Shown piece by piece: positions 34,547 to 43,017 of a stretch of 44,687 bases of DNA (positions are counted from its first letter, which is position 1; every line of letters begins with the position of its first letter). The notes under the pieces were generated by a model. It saw only the letters and a list, made by a program, of their open reading frames with translations, did no database searches and was not told the DNA's origin. The stretch is taken from positions 1-44,687 of the forward strand of contig JAJTIC010000081.1 of NCBI GenBank assembly GCA_021300175.1. The letters run 5' to 3'. This DNA comes from Pseudomonadota bacterium (GTDB taxonomy: Bacteria; Bdellovibrionota; Bdellovibrionia; Bdellovibrionales; Bdellovibrionaceae). The translations under genes were made by a program, and so were the position numbers.

Positions 34547-34886
34547 GACTGTGGACTAAATACAACCCATTGAAATGACACAGTTAATTCGTCTAATGAC
34601 TTTACGCGTTACCAAACATGGGCCTCATTTCCGACTCTTAACGCAGGTCACTTACGTCTCACACAATACCCTCGCCTGAGACTTCGACGCCCCGAAAGGC
34701 GACACCCAAGCAAGCAGCCACTCTTTCAGAATTTCAGAGCTCTTGGCTGTCGAACTTGTAGAACATACAGCAAGTTTTACCAAAAGTGGCATTCCGTGGG
34801 GCTGTCAGGGGCTCATAGAGGCTCTCAATGCTTCCTGAAAAAAGTTTCCGTGGCCCCAGATATGCAAACAGGGGACAGAGTACGAT

Positions 34887-34921
34887 GGGATTTTCCGAAG
34901 CCCTAGCTTCGGGGGGATTTT
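34887..34921 (+). repeat. Hairpin flanked by direct repeats at the ribosome-binding site
   Basis: GGGATTTT (34887-34894) and GGGATTTT (34914-34921) flank a perfect hairpin CCGAAGC-CCTA-GCTTCGG (34895-34912). The second repeat forms part of the ribosome-binding site GGGGGGA, directly before the ATG at 34922. The hairpin could partly hide this site. Confidence 0.6.
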
Positions 34922-35170
34922 ATGAGTCTATTTAATGAAGCTGTTCGGTTAGGATTTGCGGTCATGGCCCTGTTGCTCGTGGCAATGCTGACTGGCCAAC
35001 CAGGGCAAAGCAAAACGGCAAGCCAATCATCCTTTCGACAAATTGCATCGATGGAAACAGAAATCAGGCCCACAAAAAAAGAAGAAAAACAAAAATCTGT
35101 TGAACGCAAAAAAAAGAAGTCTTCAAAAAGAGTAGGAAGTTCCTACGAGCATCGTGAAGATCTGAACTGA
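34922..35170 (+). CDS. Small membrane-anchored or exported protein with Lys-rich tail
   Basis: An 82-residue protein with an N-terminal hydrophobic segment (about 8-25) followed by a hydrophilic part that ends in a Lys/Arg-rich stretch (KEEKQKSVERKKKKSSKR). It has GGGGGGA 4 nt before the ATG, next to a hairpin. It may be a single-pass membrane protein with a basic domain or an exported basic protein. The last 16 codons overlap the 3' end of the convergent FadL-like gene. No family recognised. Confidence 0.55.
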   Translation: MSLFNEAVRLGFAVMALLLVAMLTGQPGQSKTASQSSFRQIASMETEIRPTKKEEKQKSVERKKKKSSKRVGSSYEHREDLN

Positions 35171-36391
35171 TTTAGTCACCACTTCATAATTCTGATTGAC
35201 CCGTTGGACACTTCGCCCTTTGCCACCCGTGTAGTATCCACCAAAAGTGTATTCAATTTTTCCCGAGAGCAAAGCCGCGTTTGCGCTGAAGCCTAATTGA
35301 TCAACGCGGTCACCCTGGCCTCGAACAAGAGCAGGATCTGGATTCGGATGAGCGGAGAGATTCGTAAAGAGGCCGCCCCGAAATTTCAGCTGGTCATTCC
35401 AGAGATACTGGCCCCCCAAAGCAACATTCCAAAGTTCATTGTGCTGAATTGTCTCAGCCACGGTGGGCTCTTCAATATCCAGGTACTTTAATCCGTGATA
35501 GTGGGACACATCAAAGCTCAAGATCCACTTTTCTTGAGGAATCCAAGCAATCCCGACAGTCTCCTTCATGGGAATTTTCAAACGACTTTTTACGTCGTCA
35601 AAATTCGCGGTGGGCTGAGAGTTGGTTGTTGTATCGATAAGAGAACTTGAAAAAGCTCCCTCCCCCGCTACAGGAATGACAGGAAGTCTGACACTGAAGC
35701 CCCATCGAAAACGCGTCGAATACTGATGGTAGTATCCCAAAATGGGGACAACTCCATTTTGAAAATAATCTTTTTGCTCTGTGTAGATTTTCTTATCCGT
35801 AGAACTAATGTTAGTGATATCTGTCACCGATTTGGACAAGGATCTCGCTGTGTAATACAGTGTGAGTCCAAACCCCTCATTCATTGAAATCTTTCGACCA
35901 ATTCCCACGCCCACCCAAATTGATTCATCTACCATTTCAAAGGAGGAAACAAAGTCAGCGCTCGATTTAATTCTACCTTTAAAACTCTCGTAATTGGGAG
36001 TGACGATGGAAAGGCCTAAAGTATAGTCTTTCAGAAAATCTTCATACCTCACCACACTGCCCGTGGATGAAGGAAGAGCGCGAAAGAATCCTTGATTCAC
36101 TCGGAGACTGGCTTTCTCCAGGGACTCGTCCTGTGCATAGCGAATATCAAATTTTTTGTAAATTCCAACAGCTGCTGAAAAACTTTGCCCCTGCAAAAAA
36201 GCCAAAGTAGCTGGGTTGTACCAAGCAAGAGCTGAGGCGTCCGAGGTCAATGCAGTATAAGCACCGCCCATGCCCGCAGCCTGGTCCCCAATTAAAATTG
36301 AATTGTAATTTCCGATAGCAGCTTGCGCGGGCGCCAACCAAAGAGAGAAAAGAAAACTACACAGAAGCAATCGCAAGATAGCTCTCCACAT
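35123..36391 (-). CDS. FadL/OMPP1-like outer-membrane barrel protein
   Basis: From the ATG at 36391 the 422-residue protein has a signal peptide (MWRAILRLLLCSFLFSLWLA). The mature N-terminus has GDQAAGMGGAYTALTSDASA and WYNPA, the pattern of the FadL/OMPP1 family and related barrels. The rest alternates in beta strands and ends in VGTSYSF with terminal Phe, typical of barrels. The frame is also open from a GTG at 36406. Its start lies inside the end of tpiA (35 bp overlap), so it is expressed with gap-pgk-tpiA. It may move hydrophobic substrates across the outer membrane; the substrate is unknown. Confidence 0.85.
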   Translation of the reverse strand: MWRAILRLLLCSFLFSLWLAPAQAAIGNYNSILIGDQAAGMGGAYTALTSDASALAWYNPATLAFLQGQSFSAAVGIYKKFDIRYAQDESLEKASLRVNQGFFRALPSSTGSVVRYEDFLKDYTLGLSIVTPNYESFKGRIKSSADFVSSFEMVDESIWVGVGIGRKISMNEGFGLTLYYTARSLSKSVTDITNISSTDKKIYTEQKDYFQNGVVPILGYYHQYSTRFRWGFSVRLPVIPVAGEGAFSSSLIDTTTNSQPTANFDDVKSRLKIPMKETVGIAWIPQEKWILSFDVSHYHGLKYLDIEEPTVAETIQHNELWNVALGGQYLWNDQLKFRGGLFTNLSAHPNPDPALVRGQGDRVDQLGFSANAALLSGKIEYTFGGYYTGGKGRSVQRVNQNYEVVTKSVQIFTMLVGTSYSF

Positions 36392-37088
36392 GAAGACTCG
36401 CGCCACCGATCAAAAATCCATGAACATGGGGAATCGATGCCAACAGTGAAGCATTGTCTGGCTTCACACTGCCCCCATAGAGGATGGGTGTGGCTGAATT
36501 AAAACCAAGCTCCTTCAGGATTCGATTCACTTCCTGATGCGCTTCTTCAACTTGTTCAAGGCTTGCCACTTTCCCAGTGCCAATGGCCCACACGGGTTCG
36601 TAAGCAACGACCAAGGATTTTTGAGGGAACGCGAGCTTCAAACCTTCGCGCAACTGATACTCTAGAACTTCTATTGTTCGCTGGCTTTCCCTTTCAGCCA
36701 AAGTTTCACCAATACAAAAAACCGGAGTTAAGCCTTGCTCTTGCAAAAATTTAACTTTCTTCGCAAGAACTTCATCTTTTTCATGGAATAAAGCTCTGCG
36801 CTCGCTGTGTCCCACCAAGGCCACCTGTGCGCCAACGGACAAAGAAGCTGTGGCTGAATTTTCACCAGTGAACGCACCTTGTCCTTCAAAATGAACGTTT
36901 TGCAGTCCAAATTGAACAGACGTTACCTTCAATTTTTCAGCAACAGCTTCCAAACACAAAGCCGAAGGAAAAATCATCAACTGATTTTTAGCCTTGAGCT
37001 TTGGGATCTGAGTGAGAAGTTGATCACAGAACTCACGAGCTTCTTGAGGGGTTTTGTGCAGTTTCCAATTGGCTGCAATAATTTTCAT
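36357..37088 (-). CDS. tpiA: Triosephosphate isomerase
   Basis: It interconverts dihydroxyacetone phosphate and glyceraldehyde 3-phosphate. The 243-residue protein has ANWKLHK (Asn7, Lys9), the catalytic His in VALVGHSERR and Glu in AYEPVWAIGTG, and the phosphate-binding YGGSVKPDNA; all are intact. The start at 37088 gives the classical MKIIAANWK; the frame also opens at 37124. It lies 4 bp after pgk and overlaps the downstream barrel gene. Confidence 0.97.
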   Translation of the reverse strand: MKIIAANWKLHKTPQEAREFCDQLLTQIPKLKAKNQLMIFPSALCLEAVAEKLKVTSVQFGLQNVHFEGQGAFTGENSATASLSVGAQVALVGHSERRALFHEKDEVLAKKVKFLQEQGLTPVFCIGETLAERESQRTIEVLEYQLREGLKLAFPQKSLVVAYEPVWAIGTGKVASLEQVEEAHQEVNRILKELGFNSATPILYGGSVKPDNASLLASIPHVHGFLIGGASLHVESYLAIASV

Positions 37089-37092
37089 GAGA

Positions 37093-38301
37093 CTAACCCC
37101 GATTTCTCGCTCTGAGAACTTCAAGCCCTGGCAATCGATCCCCTTGGAGATACTCTAATGAAGCTCCACCACCTGTTGAGATATGACTCATTTGAGCGGC
37201 ATATCCCGAAGCTTCTGCCGCGGCCGCAGAGTCACCTCCACCGACAATTCTCAGACAATCCAACCCCGCCAAAGTTTCTGCCACAGCAAAAGTTCCTTTA
37301 GAGAAAGCTGGATTTTCAAAAACTCCCATCGGTCCATTCCAGAAAATAGTTTTCGCTTCTTTCAGTGCTGTCCGATAAAGCTGGATGGTTTTAGGACCGA
37401 TATCAACGCCCATGTAAGGCTCTTCCAAGGCCGCATCGACCGTGACTTCACCTTTTGCATCTTTGATCGTGAGCGCTTTAACGTGATCAACGGGAAGCAA
37501 CAGTGTCTTATTTCGAGCTTCCATTCTTTTGAACATTTCACGGGCATAGTTCAACTTGTCAACTTCCACGAGGCTCTTTCCCACGGGAATACCCTGTGCT
37601 TTCAGAAAAGTGTAGGCCATAGCTCCGCCAATCACAAAGCCATCCACGAGATCCATGAGCTTTTCGATCACCTCAATTTTATCAGAGACTTTAGCTCCGC
37701 CGAGGACAGCCAGGTAAGGACGTTGAGGATTCACCAACAATCGATCCAGCATTTGAATTTCTTTTTCGATCAAAAACCCGATCCCTCTGTCTTTCATGAG
37801 CCTTGGAAGCGCATCAATGGTTGCATGAGCCCGGTGAGAAGCTCCGAAAGCATCATTGATGTAAACATCTGAATAGCTTGCCAAGTGCTGGGCAAAAACT
37901 TCATCGTTCTCTGTTTCACCAGCAATGTAGCGAACATTTTCTAATAGGATCAGCTGATAGCCTTTTTTAAGTCCGGTGAGAAGCATTTTGATCCCATCAG
38001 AGTCAGGTTCTTCCACTAGGATCACTTCTTTCTGCAAAAGTTCGGTGAGTCTTGCAGCCACAGGCTCCAGAGAATACTTTTTATCTCCGGCAGCCTTGGG
38101 CCGCCCCAAGTGGGAAGCCATGACAATCTTAGCACCTTTTTCAAGAGCATACTGAATAGTGGGAAGACTTGCCTGAATTCGCGTGTCGTCGGTGATTTTT
38201 CCGTCTTCGAGAGGAACATTCAGATCCAATCGCAAAAACAAAACTTTATCGTTCAATTCAAAATCACGAATCGTTTTAATTCCCGCAAGTCCCTTTTGCA
38301 T
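37093..38301 (-). CDS. pgk: Phosphoglycerate kinase
   Basis: It transfers phosphate from 1,3-bisphosphoglycerate to ADP. The 402-residue protein has FLRLDLNVPLEDGKITDDTR near the N-terminus, ASHLGRPK, the hinge region with FWNGPMGVFE, and the nucleotide-binding end GGGDSAAAAEASG. The length is normal. gap lies 1 bp upstream and tpiA 4 bp downstream, a compact glycolytic operon. A 229-codon antisense frame inside it is a shadow. Confidence 0.97.
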   Translation of the reverse strand: MQKGLAGIKTIRDFELNDKVLFLRLDLNVPLEDGKITDDTRIQASLPTIQYALEKGAKIVMASHLGRPKAAGDKKYSLEPVAARLTELLQKEVILVEEPDSDGIKMLLTGLKKGYQLILLENVRYIAGETENDEVFAQHLASYSDVYINDAFGASHRAHATIDALPRLMKDRGIGFLIEKEIQMLDRLLVNPQRPYLAVLGGAKVSDKIEVIEKLMDLVDGFVIGGAMAYTFLKAQGIPVGKSLVEVDKLNYAREMFKRMEARNKTLLLPVDHVKALTIKDAKGEVTVDAALEEPYMGVDIGPKTIQLYRTALKEAKTIFWNGPMGVFENPAFSKGTFAVAETLAGLDCLRIVGGGDSAAAAEASGYAAQMSHISTGGGASLEYLQGDRLPGLEVLRARNRG

Positions 38302-38302
38302 T

Positions 38303-39307
38303 TTAAAGACCCCTCTCGGCCATGTATTTCACAAGATCAATCATTCGGTGTGAGAAGCCTGTTTCATTATCATACCAAGACATCACTTTCGCAGTTCTTG
38401 GACCCACGACCATCGTATTTGGTAAGTCCACAATGGAAGAATGAGTGTTGCCATTATAATCCACAGACACCAACTCCTCACTTTCAACTGCCAAAATTCC
38501 CTTCAGCTGATTTTGAGCAGCTTGAGTGAGAGCAGCATTGATGGCTGCAACGGAGACCTCTTTCTGAGTGTTGAAAGTGAAATCGACTAAGCTCACATTG
38601 GGAGTCGGAACACGAACTGAGACTCCATCAATCTTGCCTTTGAGCTGAGGCAAAACGAGCCCCACGGCTTTCGCAGCCCCCGTTGTGGTTGGAATCATAC
38701 TGACAGCTGCAGAGCGAGCTCTGCGCAAATCTTTGTGAGAAGCATCCAAAACTTGTTGATCGTTCGTGTAAGAGTGCACAGTGGTCATCACGCCATTTTC
38801 AATGCCAAAAGTTTCATGCAGAACTTTTGCCAAAGGGGCCAAACAGTTCGTTGTGCAAGACGCATTACTGATCACATCATGCTGAGATGGATTGTAGGAC
38901 TCGTGATTGATTCCGTAAACAATCGTGAGGTCTGCACCATCCGCCGGAGCTGACACCATCACTTTTTTTGCACCCGCTGTTTTGTGAAGCAGGAACTCTT
39001 CTTTTTTCTTAAAGGCACCCGTGCATTCAAGAACAAGATCCACTCCCCAATCACTCCAAGGGATCTCCGCAGGATTCTTATTTTTCGCAATATTGATTTT
39101 TTGTCCATTGACGAAAAGATTCTTTTCGTCGTGCTTAACGTCACCCTTGAAGCGACCGTGCGTTGAATCGTACTTCAACAGATGAGAAACACCATCCAAA
39201 CTGTCCAAAGTGTTGATTCCAACAATCTCGACCTCTTCAAATCCAGCCCGAAAAAGAACCCGACCGATTCTTCCAAAACCATTGATGCCCACCCGTAGTT
39301 TAGCCAT
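38303..39307 (-). CDS. gap: Glyceraldehyde-3-phosphate dehydrogenase, type I
   Basis: It oxidises glyceraldehyde 3-phosphate to 1,3-bisphosphoglycerate with NAD. The 334-residue protein has the NAD motif VGINGFGRIGR (6-16), the catalytic Cys in SNASCTTNC (C151) and the base H178 in TTVHSYTNDQ. The length is normal. GAGG lies 6 nt before the ATG, next to an inverted repeat that may influence translation. It is the first gene of gap-pgk-tpiA-barrel. The cofactor (NAD rather than NADP) is by family. Confidence 0.97.
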   Translation of the reverse strand: MAKLRVGINGFGRIGRVLFRAGFEEVEIVGINTLDSLDGVSHLLKYDSTHGRFKGDVKHDEKNLFVNGQKINIAKNKNPAEIPWSDWGVDLVLECTGAFKKKEEFLLHKTAGAKKVMVSAPADGADLTIVYGINHESYNPSQHDVISNASCTTNCLAPLAKVLHETFGIENGVMTTVHSYTNDQQVLDASHKDLRRARSAAVSMIPTTTGAAKAVGLVLPQLKGKIDGVSVRVPTPNVSLVDFTFNTQKEVSVAAINAALTQAAQNQLKGILAVESEELVSVDYNGNTHSSIVDLPNTMVVGPRTAKVMSWYDNETGFSHRMIDLVKYMAERGL

Positions 39308-39308
39308 G

Positions 39309-39378
39309 AATTGCCTCGACTTTCTTGAAGATGATTAAAGAATCAACAATTTGAAATCAGAGACAAAAAAAGGCAATT
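39309..39378 (-). promoter_or_regulatory. Distant inverted repeat over the gap ribosome-binding site
   Basis: AATTGCC (39309-39315) and GGCAATT (39372-39378) are 7-bp arms 56 bp apart. One arm overlaps half of the GAGG ribosome-binding site, the other the tatD stop. In a transcript read through from tatD they could pair and reduce gap translation. Speculative. Confidence 0.25.
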
Positions 39379-40150
39379 ACCAAATGATTTTTGGGAAAAG
39401 TTGACGCGCATTTTCGTTCGTTTGCTCCAGCAACCGCTCGACCGAGATTCCTTTCAGCTGGGCCACGACCGCTGCAGTGTGTACAACAAAGGCGGGTGTG
39501 TTCTTTTTACCGCGCTGAGGAACAGGAGCCAAAAAAGGAGCATCAGTTTCCACATGCAACCGATCCAGAGGAACAATCTTCTCACAGGTCTGACGAAGAT
39601 CATCGGCATTCTTAAAAGTCACCACACCTGAAAAAGAAATGTTGTATCCCAAATCCAAGGACTGCTGTGCCAGCCATGCACTGCCCGTGAAACAATGGAT
39701 GAGGCCTGTCACTTTCCCTTTGAATTCTTTGAGAATCTCAACAGTGTCTTCTTCTGCATCACGAGTGTGAATCTCGACGGGCATTTTGGCATCAGCCGCG
39801 ATTTCAAGCATTCTTCGAAAAGCTTGCTTTTGGTCTTCTTTCGGAGACTGATTGTAGTAGTAGTCAAGTCCAATTTCTCCCACTGCAATCACTTCTTTGT
39901 CTGATAAATGATCGAGCAAAAATTTTTCGCTCTCCTGATTCCATTCACTGCCATGGTGAGGGTGAAAACCCAGAGTGCAGTACACTTCAGGATACAGTTT
40001 CTGAGCGATGGAAAGCACTTTGGGATGATCTTTAGGCTCTGTCCCAATCGTGACAATTTTATTCACGCCCTGAGCTTTGGCGAGAGCCAAAGTCTCTTCG
40101 GGAGAAGTTTCCAACATATCCAAATGTGCGTGAACGTCGATAAATCCCAT
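39377..40150 (-). CDS. tatD: TatD-family metal-dependent hydrolase
   Basis: TatD-family proteins are DNases or general metal-dependent hydrolases. The 257-residue protein has DVHAHLD (H7, H9), GEIGLDYYY, EIHTRDA, IHCFTGS and ETDAPFLAP, the full set of metal ligands. The length is normal. It lies 9 bp after holB in a tmk-holB-tatD order widespread in bacteria. The exact paralogue (YcfH, YjjV or TatD) is not resolved. Confidence 0.93.
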   Translation of the reverse strand: MGFIDVHAHLDMLETSPEETLALAKAQGVNKIVTIGTEPKDHPKVLSIAQKLYPEVYCTLGFHPHHGSEWNQESEKFLLDHLSDKEVIAVGEIGLDYYYNQSPKEDQKQAFRRMLEIAADAKMPVEIHTRDAEEDTVEILKEFKGKVTGLIHCFTGSAWLAQQSLDLGYNISFSGVVTFKNADDLRQTCEKIVPLDRLHVETDAPFLAPVPQRGKKNTPAFVVHTAAVVAQLKGISVERLLEQTNENARQLFPKIIW

Positions 40151-40159
40151 GACAAATTC

Positions 40160-41116
40160 TTAACACAAATCCGCACGAGTGGTCACCCAGAACTGCTCAA
40201 AAACGAGCTGAGGGTCACGATAAGCTTGATAATCTTTCTCAAGTTTCAAACAGCGCTCAGCTTGAGAGAGAATCACTTCAGGACTGATGGATGGCAAAGT
40301 TTCAAGGACCTTGAGTTGATCCGTGTTCCAAACTTTTTCAGGGTGCCCCATTTGAAAAAGCGCCCAATCTCTCAGCAGTCCTGCCATGTGCTTACACCAG
40401 CTGAGAGAATCTTCTCGATCTCGGAAAAAATCGCGAACTTCAGGTGTCAAAAAAAGAGGGCGCCCCGAAGGCCACTGCTGCAAAAGATCAATAGCCATGG
40501 TGCGCGCCTTGAGCTCTTCTTTGTCCCCGAGCTGATTCAGTTTTTCCATGGATCCTTGGGCCGATCGCAAAGCCCACTCAGGCGCTGTCTTCAACTTCTT
40601 CAGTGAAGTTGTACTCAGAGGCTGAAACTTCATGATCTGGCAGCGAGAACGAATAGTGGACAGCACATGGTGGGGCGAAAGAGTGAGAAGAAAAAAGTAC
40701 ACTCCTGGAGGAGGCTCTTCGATGGTTTTTAGTAAAGAGTTACTCGCTTGAGCTCCGAGCTTTTCTGCTTGATCAATGATCACGATTCGCGCTTGACGAA
40801 TATTTCGAAGGCTCAAGCTTTCTAAAAGCTCGCGAATCACATCAACTTTGTAGCCATTCTTCTCTGGTGCTAGGATGAGGACTGACTCGGACCTTAAAGC
40901 CGCCACTCGGGAACATTGGCCACATTCACCACAAGCCATTCTCTCTTGGCGTTCACACAAAAGACTTTGAGCGAATCCCAAAGCCACTTTCTTTTTGCCA
41001 ACTCCAGTGGGACCTACCAACAGAAAACTCTGTGGCAAACGACCTGCCTGTTTGGCGTTCAAAAAAGACTCCACATTGTTTTCGTGCTCGAGAACTGAGC
41101 TTAATATTCTTGCCAT
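40160..41116 (-). CDS. holB: DNA polymerase III delta-prime subunit
   Basis: A clamp-loader AAA+ subunit that opens the beta clamp. From the ATG at 41116 it is 318 residues, with VGPTGVGKKK (Walker A-like, 34-43), the zinc knuckle C54, C62, C65 and C68, and the sensor-like TIEEPPPGVYFFLLT with RSRCQ. I reject the longer frame start (41191), which lies inside tmk. The gene overlaps the tmk stop by 16 bp. The Walker A is degenerate (GKKK for GKT/S), as common in delta-prime. Confidence 0.93.
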   Translation of the reverse strand: MARILSSVLEHENNVESFLNAKQAGRLPQSFLLVGPTGVGKKKVALGFAQSLLCERQERMACGECGQCSRVAALRSESVLILAPEKNGYKVDVIRELLESLSLRNIRQARIVIIDQAEKLGAQASNSLLKTIEEPPPGVYFFLLTLSPHHVLSTIRSRCQIMKFQPLSTTSLKKLKTAPEWALRSAQGSMEKLNQLGDKEELKARTMAIDLLQQWPSGRPLFLTPEVRDFFRDREDSLSWCKHMAGLLRDWALFQMGHPEKVWNTDQLKVLETLPSISPEVILSQAERCLKLEKDYQAYRDPQLVFEQFWVTTRADLC

Positions 41117-41739
41117 TTTAAACTGATCAAATGATCCAAGAGTTTTTGAAGCAAGATTTCCGGAGTTTGCGAAGCTTCCAGCACCAGCCAACGCCGAGAA
41201 TCCTCGCGGGCCTGAGACAAAAAGGATTGGCGAACTCTCTCATGAAATGTGTCCGCTTCACTTTCAATGCGATCTTCTTGGCTTCCCGTGTGATGCTGCC
41301 GCTGATTTCTTCGACGACGGCTTTCCTCAACAGACAAATCTAAGAGAACTGTCAGGTCTGGAGTCAGTCCGTTCGTCGCAAATTCATTCAGACGCTGCAC
41401 CCATTCAATATCAATGCTCCGTCCGCCAGCCTGAAAAGCAACGGAGCTTGCGGAAAAACGATCGCAAAGCACCCAAGAATTTTTCTTCAAGTGAGGAAGA
41501 ATGACTCGATCCACGTGCTGAGCACGACTCGCCTCATATAACAGAAGCTCCGTGCGAGGTGTGGGATTGTCCCCTTCTCGTCGGAGAATCAAATTTCGAA
41601 TTTCATCACCGAGCTCTGTGCCACCAGGCTCCCGAGTTTTCACGACCGTCAAGTTCTTCCCGCGAAGATGGATCTCCAGCGCTGACATCAGCGAACTCTT
41701 TCCTGACCCATCTAAACCTTCGAATACAATAAACGGCAT
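41101..41739 (-). CDS. tmk: Thymidylate kinase
   Basis: It phosphorylates dTMP to dTDP. The 212-residue protein has the P-loop EGLDGSGKSS, the dTMP-binding REPGGT, DRFSASSVAFQ and the lid region with an Arg-rich segment (ESRRRRNQRQ). The length is normal. It lies 8 bp after the exported-protein gene and overlaps holB by 16 bp. The order tmk-holB-tatD is standard. Confidence 0.96.
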   Translation of the reverse strand: MPFIVFEGLDGSGKSSLMSALEIHLRGKNLTVVKTREPGGTELGDEIRNLILRREGDNPTPRTELLLYEASRAQHVDRVILPHLKKNSWVLCDRFSASSVAFQAGGRSIDIEWVQRLNEFATNGLTPDLTVLLDLSVEESRRRRNQRQHHTGSQEDRIESEADTFHERVRQSFLSQAREDSRRWLVLEASQTPEILLQKLLDHLISLKWQEY

Positions 41740-41747
41740 GCTTTTCT

Positions 41748-42584
41748 TTAAGGGGAAGAGGGGGCTGGAGCAATCAATATCATTGGGCGACCCGTCGTAT
41801 AATCTGTGGGAATTCGTGGGAGAGCTTTGCCTTGTAAAAGCTCTTCGACAGTTTTCGCTTTCAGCCCAGTTCTTTGAGTATAAATGGCTGCGGCCACTCT
41901 GAGCTGCAACCGCCCTGCGCGATTCAGCTCTTCTTTCAGCGCTTGATAATCATCTTTTTTCCATAGTTTTTTCAGCAAGTTGGCCGATTCTGGCAAAGTC
42001 TTCTTGGATTTCTGTTCCCACTCTTCAACGCTTTGATAGGGATTTTTTTGCAGCGAACGAGAAAGGCTCTCCACCGTTCCCAGAAGCGCCGGTGGCAAAT
42101 GTTTTTTTGATTCTGAAACAATCATTCGATCCACAGGCCACGAAATTCTTAACGAGAACAACCACTGCAGCTGCTCAGGGGTTATCTTGATCAGGGGCTG
42201 GGACCAATCGATTTTTTCGAGTTCATCGAACAAAAGAGAACGAATCACCGAAGCTGTTTTTAGGCTCACAAGACTCGCTTCTTCATAAGGAAAATCTGCC
42301 GCAAACAGAAACCAAGCTTGAGAGCTCTTTAAAAAGGAAGAGTAGTTCCCAGCAGCCCAGTCCCGAGATCGCTGTTGCGAGGACTGACGAAAAAGCTCCA
42401 TGAGGCGATTCAGAAGAGCCGGATCCTCGATTTCACCGCGCACAAAAGATTGCGATTCCAGCATGTGCTTTTCAAGGTCACTCAGCTGCCAATTCTGCGT
42501 GAGCGAAGGCTTGGCCCCGGCAGAAGGCAGGGCTCCCAACAACAAACTGACCGTCAGTAAAAATCCAGGGAAGGCTGAACCCAT
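41748..42584 (-). CDS. Exported protein of unknown function upstream of tmk
   Basis: A 278-residue protein with a signal peptide (about 1-24) and a mostly helical mature part. The C-terminal segment VEELLQGKALPRIPTDYTTG resembles the IP.DP.TG.P end found in type II secretion pseudopilin and related periplasmic proteins, but no pilin methylation site is present. It is the first gene of the tmk-holB-tatD run. Function unknown. Confidence 0.7.
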   Translation of the reverse strand: MGSAFPGFLLTVSLLLGALPSAGAKPSLTQNWQLSDLEKHMLESQSFVRGEIEDPALLNRLMELFRQSSQQRSRDWAAGNYSSFLKSSQAWFLFAADFPYEEASLVSLKTASVIRSLLFDELEKIDWSQPLIKITPEQLQWLFSLRISWPVDRMIVSESKKHLPPALLGTVESLSRSLQKNPYQSVEEWEQKSKKTLPESANLLKKLWKKDDYQALKEELNRAGRLQLRVAAAIYTQRTGLKAKTVEELLQGKALPRIPTDYTTGRPMILIAPAPSSP

Positions 42585-42651
42585 GGCCTATTGTTTCTGA
42601 AATCCCTAGAACTCCAAGGCTTGACAAGTGGCATTAATCTTTGGGAAAAAC

Positions 42652-42680
42652 TTGGCCTAGTTCTATTGACGTCATATAAA
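42652..42680 (+). promoter_or_regulatory. secG promoter candidate
   Basis: TTGGCC (42652-42657), 17-bp spacer, TATAAA (42675-42680). The palindrome TGACGTCA (42667-42674) lies between the two elements. AAAGGAAA, the ribosome-binding site, follows at about 42690. Confidence 0.45.
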
Positions 42681-42702
42681 AAGAGCCTTTAAAGGAAACA
42701 CC

Positions 42703-43017
42703 ATGGAAACATTTGCAGCCATTCTTCATATTCTTGTCGCATTAGTCATGATCGTCCTTGTTCTTATTCAGGACACCAAATCCGGTTCTTTGGGTGGTGC
42801 CTTTGGTGGTGGTGGTTCGAATTCTGTTTTCGGAGCTACAGGAGCCGTTTCCCTCGCGGCACAACTGACTCGCTGGGCAGCCGTTGTTTTTGCTGTGACT
42901 TGCATCTGGCTTTCAATTCTTTCTGCGCGCTCTGGCAAGTCAGTGGTCGATTCCCTGACCCCTCCGGTCGCTGTCCCGACGGCAACTGAAACGACTTCAC
43001 CGCCTGCAACTCAGTAA
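42703..43017 (+). CDS. secG: Protein translocase subunit SecG
   Basis: SecG is a non-essential subunit of the SecYEG channel. The 104-residue protein has two TM segments (about 4-24 and 52-76) with the conserved segment VLVLIQDTKSGSLGGAFGGG between them. The C-terminal 25 residues are Pro/Thr-rich. AAAGGAAA lies before the ATG. The stop overlaps the next start by 1 nt (TAATGG). In many bacteria secG follows tpiA; here it is 5 kb away. Confidence 0.94.
   Translation: METFAAILHILVALVMIVLVLIQDTKSGSLGGAFGGGGSNSVFGATGAVSLAAQLTRWAAVVFAVTCIWLSILSARSGKSVVDSLTPPVAVPTATETTSPPATQ

Larger units (their letters stand above)
34494..34921. other. Intergenic stretch of 428 bp with possible RNA structure
   Basis: No recognised gene. 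Three short inverted repeats lie in a row: GCGTTA/TAACGC (34606-34611, 34639-34644), GTCTCA/TGAGAC (34656-34661, 34677-34682) and CGCC/GGCG with loop CCGAAA (34688-34701). One plus-strand frame stays open for 110 codons (34574 to TAG at 34904) but has no usable start in its first two-thirds. I searched by eye for tmRNA, SRP RNA, RNase P RNA, tRNA and known riboswitch cores and found none. It may hold an unannotated RNA or a decayed gene. Confidence 0.5.

Noticed and set aside
34574-34906. 110-codon open frame in the intergenic stretch
   Set aside because: No ATG, GTG or TTG in the first two-thirds and no ribosome-binding site; listed only as part of the unexplained stretch.
37183-37872. 229-codon plus-strand frame
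   Set aside because: It is antisense to pgk, which has full motifs; there is no ribosome-binding site and no sensible protein.
39908-40606. 232-codon plus-strand frame
   Set aside because: Antisense to holB and tatD; no family pattern.
42667-42674. TGACGTCA palindrome before secG
   Set aside because: An 8-bp palindrome alone is expected by chance; kept only as a note in the promoter entry.
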